NCBI RefSeq assembly: GCF_021130785.1
Contig: NC_060215.1
Coordinates: forward strand, 65,662,501-65,726,500
Length of the DNA: 64,000 nt
DNA from: Homalodisca vitripennis
Lineage: Eukaryota > Arthropoda > Insecta > Hemiptera > Cicadellidae
Direction of reading: 5' to 3'
In this document: piece after piece, positions 12,585 through 24,150 of the stretch
How positions within the stretch are numbered: position 1 is the stretch's first letter
Layout of the letters: every line of letters starts with the position of its first letter
The notes under the pieces: model-generated
Seen by the model: the letters and a program-made list of their open reading frames with translations, nothing else
Told to the model about the DNA's origin: nothing
Databases searched by the model: none
Made by a program: the position numbers and the translations under genes

Positions 12585-13150
12585 GTTGTCTTAAAAGCCT
12601 CCCCCCCTACCATTAACTTTCTTATGAATAGAGATGAAGCGATTTACTTTGGGGTATGTTTTGTGACCAACCGAGGAGTTTTTTTATGTACGAGGATTTG
12701 TGATTTTGGGTGTAAGACGACATTTTTAAATAGGAACCCCTAGCAAGTGACACCTAATTTTAAAGGTATTATAAAAAGATAAAACAAACTACAGGTCTCG
12801 AATGTAACTTTATCAAATTTGGTGGCTAAGTAAGTTATTGTAAGGCAGTTAAACATTCACTCACAAGTTATTTTGATAATTTACGACACCAAATCGTACA
12901 ACACGTTATTACAAAGATCAACAAACGTCAATAACTATGAATAACATAGCATTTATTAGGTTTTGTTTTGTATGACCGAAGTCCATTAGGAAGTCCTGGG
13001 AATACCAATGGCTGATTTTGTCATGTTATCTCTTATTGGTTACCGGGAGTCACCGTAACTGGACTGAATGTGTCTCACATACTAACTGGTGAGAGAATAG
13101 GGGGGTAGTAAAAAAGTTAATCGGAGGTGGGGAGGGAGGACATTTAAACA
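12585..13150. mobile_element. Candidate MITE with degenerate terminal inverted repeats
   Basis: The left end (about 12589-12633) reads TTAAAAGCCTCCCCCCC, then TACCATTAACTTTCTTA. The reverse complement of the right end (about 13150-13105) reads TTAAATGTCCTCCCTCCCC, then ACCTCCGATTAACTTTTTTA. The two agree over roughly 38 bp at about three quarters of positions, as opposite ends of a non-autonomous element of about 560 bp. I cannot fix a target-site duplication, and no transposase is present. Confidence 0.4.
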
Positions 13151-13303
13151 AAACCGGTATAGAACAACACGATATAATAGTGCAATAACTATATAATACT
13201 TTTAATTGTTACGCGTGGCACGGCTATGGCAATCTTTGAAGTTTCCCGGTTCACACTACACTGAATCAAAACATTACTAACACAATCTTGAGATATTGGA
13301 GAA

Positions 13304-13394
13304 CTCGCTGTGGAGAACCATCTCGGGTCAAGAGACGTTAAACTGAAAGTCAAAATCCAAGTTACATAGCCAAGATGGCGCCTCTCCACAGCGA
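13304..13394. promoter_or_regulatory. Inverted repeat with AAGATGGCGCC motif
   Basis: CTCGCTGTGGAG (13304-13315) is the exact reverse complement of CTCCACAGCGAG (13383-13394). Between them lies AAGATGGCGCC, a YY1-like core. The pair could be a small regulatory module or the remains of a foldback sequence. Confidence 0.3.
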
Positions 13395-13524
13395 GGCCGT
13401 TCTTTTCTTTCAAAGCGTTTTTTTTATAAAGTGTATACTTTGAGTATACAATGAAGTACAACAAAGTTTTTGAGATCTTTTTCTGAATAACCCATAGAAA
13501 TATAGAAAAAAAACTAAAAAGCAT

Positions 13525-14165
13525 GTGGATATGCTTTAATCATATCTCATTAATCATATATTTAAAATGAGACATATGTCATAATTGTACGTCTAAAAAT
13601 AACAGCATATAACTGAACGAGGTTCAACATTGTTCTTATGGGAAAATGTCGTTTTACTACAGCTGTATCTTAACACCAGTATACAACCAAACAAGAACAA
13701 TGTGACCATGTAATATAACAATATTTTTAAACATCGGTTAATACAGTAGCAACACTGTAATCTCCACTCGCACCTCGCAAATTTAACACCAAATCCAGGT
13801 TAGAGAGAGGCTGTTAATTGTTGTAATTAAAGAGATCTCGGTGAGAAGAGGCGGGTTTGCGAGACTGTGCAGCTGTGGTACAGCACTATGTAATAAACGG
13901 CTAGAGGATAAAACAAGAGCAACAAAGATCTAGAGGTCAAGGCCGAACGGGCACTTTGAGGTCAATCAGGATAAACTGCTTAGGGTAGTCAACAACTCTA
14001 CACTTTATCTGTTGTGAAAACAAATCAAAATGTTCTTTTCTTATACCAGACCCTTCACCATAGGAACCTAGTTTTCTAATTTTCTAGGTCACTTCAACAT
14101 TATTTAAGAAAAATTATTTTAATTAATTCAATACAAAACATTTCACTCAAAATATTTATTTATTT
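13525..14165. other. AT-rich non-coding stretch
   Basis: Nothing recognised. This is the left flank of the RTE-like insertion. Confidence 0.5.
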
Positions 14166-14179
14166 ATTCATCAAAAGTC

Positions 14180-14722
14180 ATGGACAAAAAGATGACAAGC
14201 AGAGTGATGAAAGTGGATGTGGTAAGTGAAAGAATTATTAAGGTTACGGTCAGAATGGAGGGGAGGATAATGGACATAATACAGGTATATGCACCACAAA
14301 ACAGGATGCACACGGACGATGAGAAGAGAGAGTTTGAAGAGGATCTGGAAAGACAAGTAAAAGAAGAGAGAACAATAATAATTGGGGATTTTAACGCACA
14401 AGTGGGTAAGTTTAGACAAGGATATGAAGAGGTAATGGGATGTTATGGAGTAGGAACAAGGAATTTAGAAGGAGAAAATTTACTGGATTTTTGTTTAAGG
14501 AATGATATAGTGATAGGGAATACCTGGAACAAGAAAAGGGATAGCCACAAATACACAAGATACAATTGGAAATGGGTGAACAGCCAAGTTTTAAATAGAT
14601 TATATATTAGTGAGGAAATGCCTGCAGCCATACATGGCAGATGTAAAAGTTATACCCAGTGAAAGTATGGGAGGAGATCACAGGCTGGTGGTAGCTGATT
14701 TTCAAAGAATGAGGTTTGGAAA
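14180..14722 (+). pseudogene. Endonuclease domain of the RTE-like element (truncated, frameshifted)
   Basis: The endonuclease nicks target DNA to prime reverse transcription. An open frame at 14180-14662 holds the middle of the domain, with the IIGDFNAQVG catalytic box about residues 67-76 and NTWNKKRDSHKYTRY further on. Around 14630 the frame slips by one base. The next frame carries the closing catalytic box GGDHRLVVADF (about 14670-14702). The apparent ATG at 14180 is not a true start, because the insertion boundary is at 14179 and the family normally has a longer N-terminus with the first catalytic Asn and Glu residues, which are missing here. Confidence 0.88.
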
Positions 14723-14899
14723 GGATACATGCAAAAGACTAACAAGAATCAAGACATGGAAGTTAAAAAGATACGAGTTAAGTTAGAGAGGAGTTTGTAA
14801 ATAACATTAGAGGAACGATACCCAAGGGGGAGGTCAAAACAGGAGAGGAGGAATGGACAAATTTCAAGAATGCTATAGTCAAAGCTGCAGAAGAAACAG

Positions 14900-15300
14900 T
14901 GGACGAACTTCAGGTAAAAGAAGGGATAAAGAGACCCCTTGGTGGAATGAAAGAATTGCTGAAGCAGTTAAAAACAAAAATAGAGCTTGGCGAGAATGGT
15001 TTAAGGATAGGTCAAACGAAAAAGAGGGATAATGGAAGAGACTTGCAAGGGCATCAGCAAAGATGATGAAGGAGGCAAAGGAGAGGACATGGAAGGATTT
15101 TGAAGAAAAACTGAAATCAAACTTCAAAGGAAATAAGAAGATTTTTTATGGGGTGATAAGGAACAAGACGAAACCTAAAGAAATGTTGACTAAGGTGGTG
15201 GATGTTTCAGGGGAAATCAAATGGGAGAGGAGAAAGAGGTTTTGAAGACGTGGAAAGAGTATTTTTAAGGAACTACTGGAAGGAACAGAAAATGAAGAGG
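14900..15300 (+). pseudogene. Linker region between endonuclease and RT of the RTE-like element
   Basis: One frame reads PWWNERIAEAVKNKNRAW, the conserved tryptophan-rich box that precedes the RT in this family, then hits an in-frame TAA at 15030-15032. It continues with a lysine-rich stretch through NKKIFYGVIRNK (about 15133-15168). A frameshift follows near 15225. The region normally tethers the two catalytic domains and is non-catalytic. Confidence 0.75.
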
Positions 15301-16190
15301 AAAGAAGAGATATGACAGAGGAGACAGAAGATGAAGAGGATTTTAGTATGTGCGAATTGGAAAAAGCGGTTAAAGAGATGAAAGAGGGGAAATCTGCGGG
15401 GAATAGACGAGCTGACGGCTGAGATGATAAAGGCGGCGGGCCCATTGGGAATTCAATGGTTGTACAGAGTGATGATGAGAGTGATTTGGAAGGAAAAGAA
15501 GATACCAGAAGACTGGAAAATGGGAATAATAGTGCCGATTTTTTAAGAAAGGCAATAAGCAAAAATGCGAGAGAATTACAGGGGAATAACTTTGTTGTGC
15601 CATACCACAAAAAATTTTATGAAAAAAATACTGTTGCAGAAAATTAGACCAGTACTGGAAGAAACACCAAGAGAGGAGCAATGTGGTTTTAGGAAAGGTA
15701 GGTCAACGGTGGATGCTATGTTTGTGATGAGACAAGTGTTAGAAAAGAGGTGGGAATACGGAAAAGATACAATGGGTAGCGTTTATAGACCTACAGAAGG
15801 CATATGATAAGGTACTGAGAGAAAGGATATGGGAGGAGAGTATGAGAAAGAGAGGATTGCGTGAGGGAATAGTAGAAAGAATAAAGAACCTGTACGGCAT
15901 ATGTAAAAACAGGGTAAGAATTGAAGAAAAATATACAGATACTTTTAAAACAGAGAGAGGAGTAAGGCAGGGAAGCATATTGTCACCTTTCCTTTTCAAT
16001 ATTATAATGGATGAAATTATTCTAGAAGTACAAGGAAACAGAGGAGCAGAAGAACTTAAGACAATAGCATATGCGGATGACATAATGATATGGGAAAATA
16101 GGGAAGAAGAGTTAGAACGAGAGTTAAACAAATGGGCAAAAAGTGGCGAAGAAATATGGTTTAGAGATGAACATACAAAAATGTAAAGTA
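15300..16190 (+). pseudogene. Reverse transcriptase domain of the RTE-like element (frameshifted)
   Basis: RT boxes occur in order across shifting frames. They are AVKEMKEGKSAG, then KIPEDWKMGIIVPIFKKGN (about 15497-15555), EEQCGFRKGRSTVDAM (about 15676-15720), FIDLQKAYDKV (from 15782), GVRQGSILSPFLFNI (from 15960) and AYADDIMIW (about 16068-16092). Both catalytic aspartate pairs of the palm are preserved at sequence level. The coding frame is broken by single-base indels near 15405, 15485, 15580 and 15775, so no functional protein can be made. Absence of long mutational gaps suggests moderate age. Confidence 0.92.
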
Positions 16191-16559
16191 ATGAAAGTAG
16201 AGAGAAAGGGATGGAAATAACAAAGACGTGTTAGTTGAAGGAAAAAGACTTGAAAAGGTGAAGGAATTCTGTTTATTTTAGGAAGTATCATAACAGATAG
16301 TGGGCACAATAAAGAGAAGAGATAGGAAACAGAATATGGAAGAGTGGAAAGTTTTTCAATATGGTGAAGAAGATTGTGTGGAGTTGGAACATTGGGAAAG
16401 AATCAAAAGTATTGATGTATAAATCTTATTTCCAACCAATTTTATTATATGGAGCAGAGACCGTGGACGTGGACTAAAAATGATTTAAGCAGATTGCAAG
16501 CTGCGGAAATGAGATTTTTTTAAGAGGGGATAGAGAAGACTACAAGAAGAGATAGAATA

Positions 16560-16853
16560 AGGAACGAAATAACCAGAGAAAGATTGAAGGTAGTTTCACT
16601 GCAAGAGACAATGGAAGGAAGAAGAATACAGTGGATGGGGCATGTGAAGAGGATGGGAGATAATAGAATGCCTAGAATAGCACTGGAGAAGGAGGAAGGA
16701 GGAAGAAGACCAAGAGGAAGACCGAGAGGAAGATGGGAGGACCAAGTGTGGAAAGACATAGAAGGAAGGGGACTACAGAAAATACAGGTGGATGAAGAGG
16801 AGACCTGGAAGGATAGGACTAAAGTGGAGGAGGCTGTGTACGACGACCCGTGA
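16560..16853 (+). pseudogene. C-terminal region of the RTE-like element
   Basis: An open frame (ATG at 16584) contains RRIQWMGHVKRM, then an arginine/glycine run GGRRPRGRPRGRWEDQVW, ending with a stop at 16851-16853, just before the GAT-repeat tail. This GHV plus GRPR box is the typical extreme C-terminus of many RTE-type ORF2 proteins, and its role is not settled. The ATG is internal and not a genuine start. Confidence 0.85.
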
Positions 16854-16896
16854 GAACGGAAACGTCTGACGATGATGATGATGATTCATCAAAAGT

Positions 16897-17540
16897 ATCC
16901 ACCCACCATTTTTACAATAATTTTTAACAATATTTGTTAATAATTAATAACTAATACAATATACCAATATAGGCCTACTAATACTATATGAATATACAAT
17001 AATACATGCATTAAATATGTGGACAGAAAATAAGACAAAAAAAGAAGTCAGGAGCTGGTGAGCAAACACAGTAAACAAGTGTAACAAGTCTAGTGTCTAG
17101 ACAAGCAAAAGAGGGCAATGATTAAAAATAAAATTTGAACAACTATAGCAGTATAAGTTTTAAATTAATAACAAGAGATAAACTTGAAAACAAACTATAA
17201 CAATACGATACAAATTAAAAAATAAAAAAATTAAATTTCCTAAAGAAATAACAAAAGATACACTTAGAACAAACTTCAACAATTAGGATGACAACTATAA
17301 TAAGGTAGGTAAACAGAGTTTAAAAAAAGAGTGTAGAAAATGTACCCACATCAGAAATTGCTATATTTTTATGATACTGCCACAACAAAAGCCTAACTAG
17401 GGTTTCTTATAAATAAAAACCCTAAGTAACCTATTAATGAATGTACAACTTATGATACAGATTAATTCCATAATTGTATATTAATTAAACTTATGATTAC
17501 AATTTTTGGATTTGAAACAATATGTATTGAAGTTTAAGAA
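16897..17540. other. AT-rich non-coding stretch
   Basis: Right flank of the RTE-like insertion. Nothing recognised. Confidence 0.5.
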
Positions 17541-17611
17541 ATTTGAAATGTACTTATAAAACTGTATGCATATAACATATTTAAAAATAAATTGTGATTC
17601 GATTCGATTAA
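17540..17611 (+). mobile_element. Possible 3'-end remnant of a CR1-like LINE
   Basis: ATGTACTTATAAAACTG, then TGCATATAACAT, AAAAATAAATTG and a GATTCGATTCGATT tail match, piece by piece, the 3' untranslated end of the element at 61010-63115. That end runs through ATGTACACTGACG, TGCATGTAAATG and AATAAAAATAATTTGATTTG to GATTCGATC. A fragment with only a 3' end is typical of an abortive insertion. The similarity is short, so this is tentative. Confidence 0.4.
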
Positions 17612-18469
17612 CCAATCAAGGATCCGAAATCCTATTTAACCACACTCAGTGGAGCATTATTACAGTTCAATCCGTGTTTTCCCTGAAATTTGCATAAATA
17701 GATCCTGAATGCCTTAGAGAAGTTGGGTGTTTTCAAGTAGATACGAAAAGGACCATATTATACTGTCGCCAGGACGTCACTGATAGTACAAGAGGAGGAG
17801 GGTTACACATCAATGTGTCAATATTTGTGCCAGTTCTTGCTGTTAGGATGAGACAGAATGCTAAAAATGTAGTGAAATATCAAATTATAGTATAATTCCC
17901 GGTTCACGGATCGAGGACATGTAATTTTTTGAGGTTCAAAAAGGGTAATCAAAATGATTCCTGGATTAAGAATGAAAAGATTTACGGAACAAGATAACAT
18001 ACATTTATGTTGTTCTAATTATTTGTTTTAACGGAATTGAAGACTGAAATACAACATCGGGTCTCTTGTATTTTGCCGGGGGGACTCAAAGTTATGTTTG
18101 AAGCGGCTATAGTGGTTATCATTTTGTGATGATTTCTCACCGAGCCCTAACGTTTATTGGTTACTGTCGCGCCACACTTGTGCGACGTTCGCGTAGTTTT
18201 GAGACAGTGTCGAATAAATTTAAATATATAAAGAAAGCAAGGTAAAATGAAACAAATTTAAAACAATTATTCATGACTGGATTGCTGTAACGGTGTTGAT
18301 AAAGTCACGTGTTCCAATCCGTATTTGAGGAAAGATTCAACATAGGATATCATATTAAACAACATAACAATGTTGTAATATACTAAGGGATAGATGGGCT
18401 TATTATTTTTCTAAATATTAATGGTAACAAACGATCGCTCATGAAAGAATCACTGAATTCTATAAGAAC
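17612..18469. other. Mostly non-coding stretch
   Basis: Nothing is recognised except a GC-richer patch near 18165-18210 with a small stem (GTCGC...GCGAC). Confidence 0.4.
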
Positions 18470-19350
18470 AGTAGATCTTTGCTGTCGCAGCTGCTGTTGG
18501 AAACCCCATATTTTGGGTCGACGTGACGTGGTGTCGCGGTTGCCCAAGATGCTACTGTAATGCGGCGCACAGGCAGCCAGGGGTCAGGTACTCCTAGGGT
18601 CATGTTGCTGCGGGGCATTTCACACGCTGTTAATGACAATTAACTTAATTGTTGCCATTTAAATGCACCCGTCATGTGTAAATTTCAACGTCAGATCAAA
18701 GCAGCTAACTCGAGTATTTGTCTGTAGTTTGTAGAACTATGAACGGAGGTTCCAGATGGCCTCTTTACCGTACGTAAGAACTGACTTGGAAACACGTAAT
18801 CATCAAAGATACAGTACCTGATATTACTCGTATTTTGCCACTGTCGTGTTCACATGCCACACTCGGTGTTGTTCTCCAGAGTTATACTGAAGAAGACGTG
18901 GTTCTCGCCTGCTAGTTTGATTATAAACGTCGGGCTGATATTGATTTGTAAAACAGGTATAGGTAATTAGCGAGGCAGTGTGGAGCGGAGCGGCTCGGCA
19001 GAGGGATTAAAGAGCCGCCATGGGCAGGACGGTCTCGACGCGGCCGTGGCCGGACAGGCCGTTTATTTAGGACCGGGGGAGGGGTCGCCGCCATCTTGAA
19101 TCGCTTCCCAGCTGTGGATCAGATGAAGCAATCACCGGCTCGGGGGGAGGGAAGGGCTAAACCGGTCTGGCCCAATAATGATTTAATATCGGCCGACTAG
19201 TTACAGGTTAATATAAACTAGCTTGCAATTAGTACCGCATCTCGATGTTCTTTCTCTTTCTCGCTCACTCGGTGCGGCGGCGAGGTCACAGTCGGGATAC
19301 AGACGATTCCGTTTGTAATTTGTTAACTAAATGTGAGGTTGTGCTGAGTT
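18470..19350. promoter_or_regulatory. GC/CpG-rich island, putative promoter or conserved regulatory block
   Basis: GC and CpG content rises sharply compared with both flanks, most strongly at 18960-19160. The island contains GCCGCCATCTTG (about 19088-19099), a textbook YY1 site. It also has an optimal start context GCCGCCATGG at 19014-19023 that opens a 16-codon frame ending TAG at 19068-19070, and a perfect homeodomain-type palindrome CAATTAACTTAATTG (18637-18651). Such islands in insects often mark promoters or deeply conserved developmental enhancers. No gene body can be attached to it from this window. Confidence 0.5.
19020..19070 (+). CDS. Tiny open frame with optimal start context (possible uORF)
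   Basis: ATG at 19020 sits in GCCGCCATGG and encodes 16 arginine/proline-rich residues before TAG. It could be an upstream frame in a 5' leader, or the CCGCCATGG could simply be a YY1-like DNA site. No family is recognisable at this size. Confidence 0.15.
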   Translation: MGRTVSTRPWPDRPFI

Positions 19351-22300
19351 ATAAGTGTAGCCTCTTATAAATAGATATCACACAGTACAATCATCGTTGG
19401 GATCGGGATATCATTTGTCTTTCATAGATTTCGGAATCAAACCCAAGTGATTATTGCCGAATATTACAATTAGTATGGCGGTAGTGGTATTCGATTATTA
19501 CGAACTAGACGTTGATTGATTCTAATAACTACACAACACATTATCAGAGCTTTGGCTGCTAATGTAATCAAACACAATCACCGTTTTACGTACTATAATA
19601 ATCCTTCAACAAGAAATCGAATTGTAAACAATAGCGAAAACTGTGTAATCAGCAGATTGGACTGTTATTTAGTTAGACTATATGATGTACTTATAAAACT
19701 GTGTACCACAATTCTTAAAGTTTAAAGAATGATCAGCGATTCATTACCTTGTTTGGCAACAGTTTAAGGTATTCTTAGATGGGGTTTTGGAGTGAGAGTA
19801 AAAACTGTACACTTTGTCGACATTCCAAATATTACAATTTGGAAGATCTACTAATTTACTTAAAAATTAAATTTACGTTTACAATACAAATTGGAGTAAC
19901 TATATCTTTATGGTATTCGGACCACATCCAAAGGCGGCAAACCAGAAAATTAATGCAACTTATAATTTTTGTTTAGTTTTAACTCAAATGCAGAAATGTT
20001 ATTTCACATAAACTTTGCCTATATAATAAGGGAATAATCATCATCAAAGACAATAAGAAAAGTTAATGTAAAGTGACTTATATCGATTACTTTGTAATGC
20101 AATGAACATTTTCTCGTCGTTTTGTCATCAAATAAACAATAAAAGGCTTCAAATTCAATGACACATCTTTCATAAGAATTGCGGATTTGTTCTTTTGTCG
20201 CCTTTTGATAGAAATTGTTCACTAAACTCACACACAAGGTTTGATGGAAAGGCGCAATTTTTTCATGTTTACGGACCCAAGAAAGTGGAATCCACCACTA
20301 ATATGACACCTAATTATAATACAAAACCCCCCACAAAATATTTTTCAACTTCCAAACACATGTTTTTATATTAAAATTAAACTCTTAAATGATCATCAAT
20401 ATACAATAACAAAAAAGGAAAACTATTTGCATTAGCATTTAAACAATCAAGTTTCATACTGTTTGTCTGATCTTCAATATCAATCACAAGTGAACACTGT
20501 TGAAATGGCGAGTAACAGACAATATTCAATATTTAAATCAGATGTTACGAGTTGGTTACTTTAATTGCGGGTAACCAGTGTTAAATGCAGCAATTCTAAT
20601 GTTGTGGCAGTCCCGTGGAAGATTTATCTATCCTTCCGTCTGACATTATTGATGGGCTAAAAGGTACTGTGGTAAGGATTCGGGCTGTTAACTAACCTCT
20701 GGTAGTTAACAGATTATATTTTATCACTAATCTAGCTATAGTTGGCCTTTACGATGTTAAAACTTCAGCTACCATACGGTGGAGTAACTAATGTACCGAT
20801 TATTAAAAGTATACAGTTGCAAGCCCTGGTAGTGAATAATTTGAAATATTTTTCAAATTATTACTTCACTGCATTGATAAAACCCAATTTTGTAATTGTC
20901 CCATTTATTTCACCCCGGAAGATGAATAAATTACAAATATATCAATAAGATGACTTACTAAACAAATATCATCTCAAAGAAATTAAAGTATCCAAAAAAC
21001 TATTCTAGCAATACCTGGTAAGGAAAATGTAATCTATGTATGGAATTTGAGATATCAGACCCTATTAGATCCAAAGGCTAGAAAGGCCAGAACCCAAGCT
21101 TAAATATAGTACTTAAAATATAATTGAACTTTAATCCCCAATCTAACTTTCTCCCATCCATTAACAATAGACAACATTACAAAACTGTAAATTTTTGTCA
21201 AATTTGTTGAACCCAAATTCATCTGTGGGGCTTTGAAATGGTGATGTGTTTACAGGTCCACAGGAATGACAGGCCCACATTTTCACTTTGCTTTCCTGCC
21301 TGCCACCACAAACAGTGAATTTGTGTTCCTTTAAGTTTAGTAAAGCAACTCAGTTTCTTGTTAGAAATAACCAACTGAGAGCATAATAACTTGCTACTTC
21401 TCTTTTGAAAAATATGTACATGTAGTTTTCAGATATATTTGACAGACAGTCGGGTCCTAAACCGTGACTAATGTCGCACGAAAGTGACACAATACTGCCA
21501 CTAACTAACTGCCATTGCCTGCCCTTATAACACTTCTCTGCCATGTTGAAGTGGCACCACCAAGATAACCACTGGCTGGTTGTGCGTACTTATGCGCTCT
21601 CCGCGGTGGTCTACCTTAATATTTTATAATTGACCCTAAGCGGAATGGGATCATGGTGGTAGGATTAGGAACGTATGTAGGTTGTTTTGATATTACAAAA
21701 TTTGAGTACTGTTCAAGAATAACGTGTAACGTTATGTAAGAAATATTGAAAACAAATTCAAAACATTTTTACTGATTAAAACAATCGCTCACCTACATCA
21801 ACTGTAGTTATTCAGCAAAGTACTGTACTTACAGAATGACGGATATTGTTGACACTAGAGTAACCAGGACACGATTGACTGGCCACTCACAGTTTATACA
21901 ATGCACGGACTTGTTTTTCGCACTTCTTGTGTACAGCCGCTTGACGGTCGTTTAATTTGTCCACTCACGTATATACGGTCTGAGTTTGTCGCCTCGTTCT
22001 TGGTGATGCCAGCTTTTTAGTTCTTGCAACAACTGCTGCCCAATATCTAATGTTATTGTGTCAACACAACAGTTTGTAAAGCGAATGTGACATTTAGGTA
22101 TTACTGTTTTAAATTATTAACTGTTTTAAAGTGTAAATTTGACGACAGAGGAAGTGAACATGAAACATGAAAGTGTTACGGAAGTATAAAACCAATTAAT
22201 ACAATAAGAATAAGAATTAATACAATAAAGTTAATAATAACAATAATAGAATATTAATATAATAAAAGCATAATAATACAGTGATAACACTTAGAATACT

Positions 22301-23199
22301 TTAAAGGATTAGATATGGTATACATTTTTGCAAATGTTAACGATAAAATTTGCATTATTGTGTGTTTTAACTGTCGAAATGGCCAAATTTTGTTGAGAGA
22401 AAAATGTTAAATACGACATTTGAATTTAATTTAACAACCCAATAAAGGGATTCTGTGAATTAGCTTACATAATACTGATGAGTTCAGGAAGCAAAATTGT
22501 GGATTTGTTGTTACATAATACCTTGTTCTAATGCTAGTTTGTACTCGAGTTTGGTAAAATTTGTTTTATTCTTTGTTCTGTGAATGGCATAAACAATTTT
22601 AAACAGATGGTCTCACGACGCGATAGCCCGAAAAATACTTGTTATGGCTTGATGTCAATACATCAATGCAACTGGTAGGCAGGAGTACAAGCGAAATGGA
22701 ACGCTGGTTTTAATAGAATTAAAATCAAGGACATGAAGGCAACAGTCCACATAAATGCTATAACTTAAGCTGATAATTATTAGACAAAAGATTTGTGGAG
22801 AGTAAAATTAATTAACTCAGAAAGAAAATGAAGACAAAGAAATAAACCTATCTATTGAACTCTACTTAAAGGAACACTCTTATAAGAAATAAGAGACGAA
22901 AAATACCGGAGTAACTTGTTCTTCATAACAATGATGACAACTTAAAAAAACTGACTGTTAGTCAGGAGATGGTACAGCCAATTTAAAATCCTAACGTTAA
23001 TGTTTATTTTGTGTCCAGTGAACAGAAAGGAGGTGCACAGGCAACACAGAGCCTAAAAAACATCAAGTTAAGATGGTATCTTAGCGTAATTTTTTGAAAC
23101 CTGTAAAGAAAATATAACTGCACCTTTAACTAAATATAACAAACAAATCCGTTTTAGCTAGTAAATTATCATTTGTTTTGGAAATGGCCAAAGTTTATA
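19351..23199. other. AT-rich non-coding stretch
   Basis: Only chance frames are seen. A perfect small hairpin lies at 20685-20712 (CTGTTAACTA, 8-nt loop, TAGTTAACAG). Confidence 0.45.
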
Positions 23200-24150
23200 T
23201 GATGTTAAAACAGGAACCTTCACTCAATCATCAAATTACAGACCAGTCTCTATTATAATATTTTCTAAGATAATTAAAAAATTGAATACTAACCAGCCTC
23301 ATGGACCATGTATGACAAATGAATTCCTTACAACATAGCAGCACAGATTCATGATAGGCAAGTCAACAATCACGTCGCTAATCGTTCTGGTTGCATTCCT
23401 TATTGATCAACTTGAGGACAACAGCACCACCATTACTATACAACTGGACTACAGCAAGGATCTTTGATTATGTCAGCTGAGTATGGCTACATTAAGTACA
23501 CTAGAAAACCGAGGTGCTACGTAATTGGTGTCATAGCTACGTATCAAACACTTCAACCTAGGAATAATAGCAAAATGTTTATCCAATCAAATAAAATTTT
23601 AAAAATGTAAATCACCGAGTCTGTGATAAGAGTGTGTAATGAGTCCATTACTCTTTATTTAATTAATACATTAATATCCTAAATATCTAACATACTTGAG
23701 CAGATTCCTAAAGTATGCAAATGATATTCTATATTACTGCTAACCAACAGTAATCTCCAACACTTTTAAGTCGTCTCATACTAGCAACTTAACATGACAA
23801 TACACAATTTATTAGCATAAGGATGAACTTGCTAGTGAAACCAGAACTAATCAACTCATTCTAAGAATTTGTAGGTAAGGGAATGCTGAAGGGAAACACA
23901 ATCTATCTGAAGGATATTACTTTTAATAAATATCTGGGCTTAAGTCCTGCATCGATTTCTCAGCAGAAGATCCGTTTGATCCATATATTCTAAGATAATT
24001 TTGTCTTCCAACACATCACTGCACAATGACGGAAAGCTCTAAATATGCAGGTGCCACGATTTTATATGGAGCCTTTTTTTCTTTGGATCTAAAATGGCAA
24101 ACACACAACAATTCTGTCACCAGTTGGAGAACTGGCCTCTGGGTCACCTA
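23200..24150 (+). pseudogene. Degenerate non-LTR reverse transcriptase
   Basis: Forward frames show SNYRPVSIIIFSKIIKKL (fingers box, from about 23233), QHRFMIGKSTITSLI (family form QHGFRKGKSTITAL), ITIQLDYSKDL (family form LDYSKAFD), MSPLLF (family form LSPLLF) and LKYANDILYY. In that last piece the second aspartate position of the YADD catalytic box reads Asn first (YAND), a mutation expected to abolish activity. Further on come NKYLGL and GATILYGAFFSLDLKW, matching the connection region after the palm. Many stops and frameshifts intervene, so this is an old dead copy of an R1/Jockey/CR1-type element. The ends are not defined. Confidence 0.8.

Larger units (their letters stand above)
14166..16896 (+). 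mobile_element. 5'-truncated RTE-like non-LTR retrotransposon with 13-bp target-site duplication
   Basis: The element body (14179-16883) is flanked by identical 13-mers, ATTCATCAAAAGT, at 14166-14178 and 16884-16896. This is the footprint of target-primed reverse transcription. The body is markedly purine-rich on the plus strand. It opens inside an apurinic-type endonuclease domain, so its 5' part was never copied, and continues through a linker, an RT domain and a C-terminal region ending in a GHVKRM and GRPRGRW motif pair. It closes with a GATGATGATGATG tail in place of poly-A. Endonuclease plus RT, the C-terminal GHV/GRPR box and a short tandem-repeat tail fit RTE-like elements, though clade assignment is by motif only. 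Several frameshifts and at least one stop make it inactive. Confidence 0.92.

Noticed and set aside
14171..16759. Minus-strand frames within the RTE-like element
   Set aside because: Antisense shadows of purine-rich coding sequence, giving Ser/Leu/Phe-rich translations.
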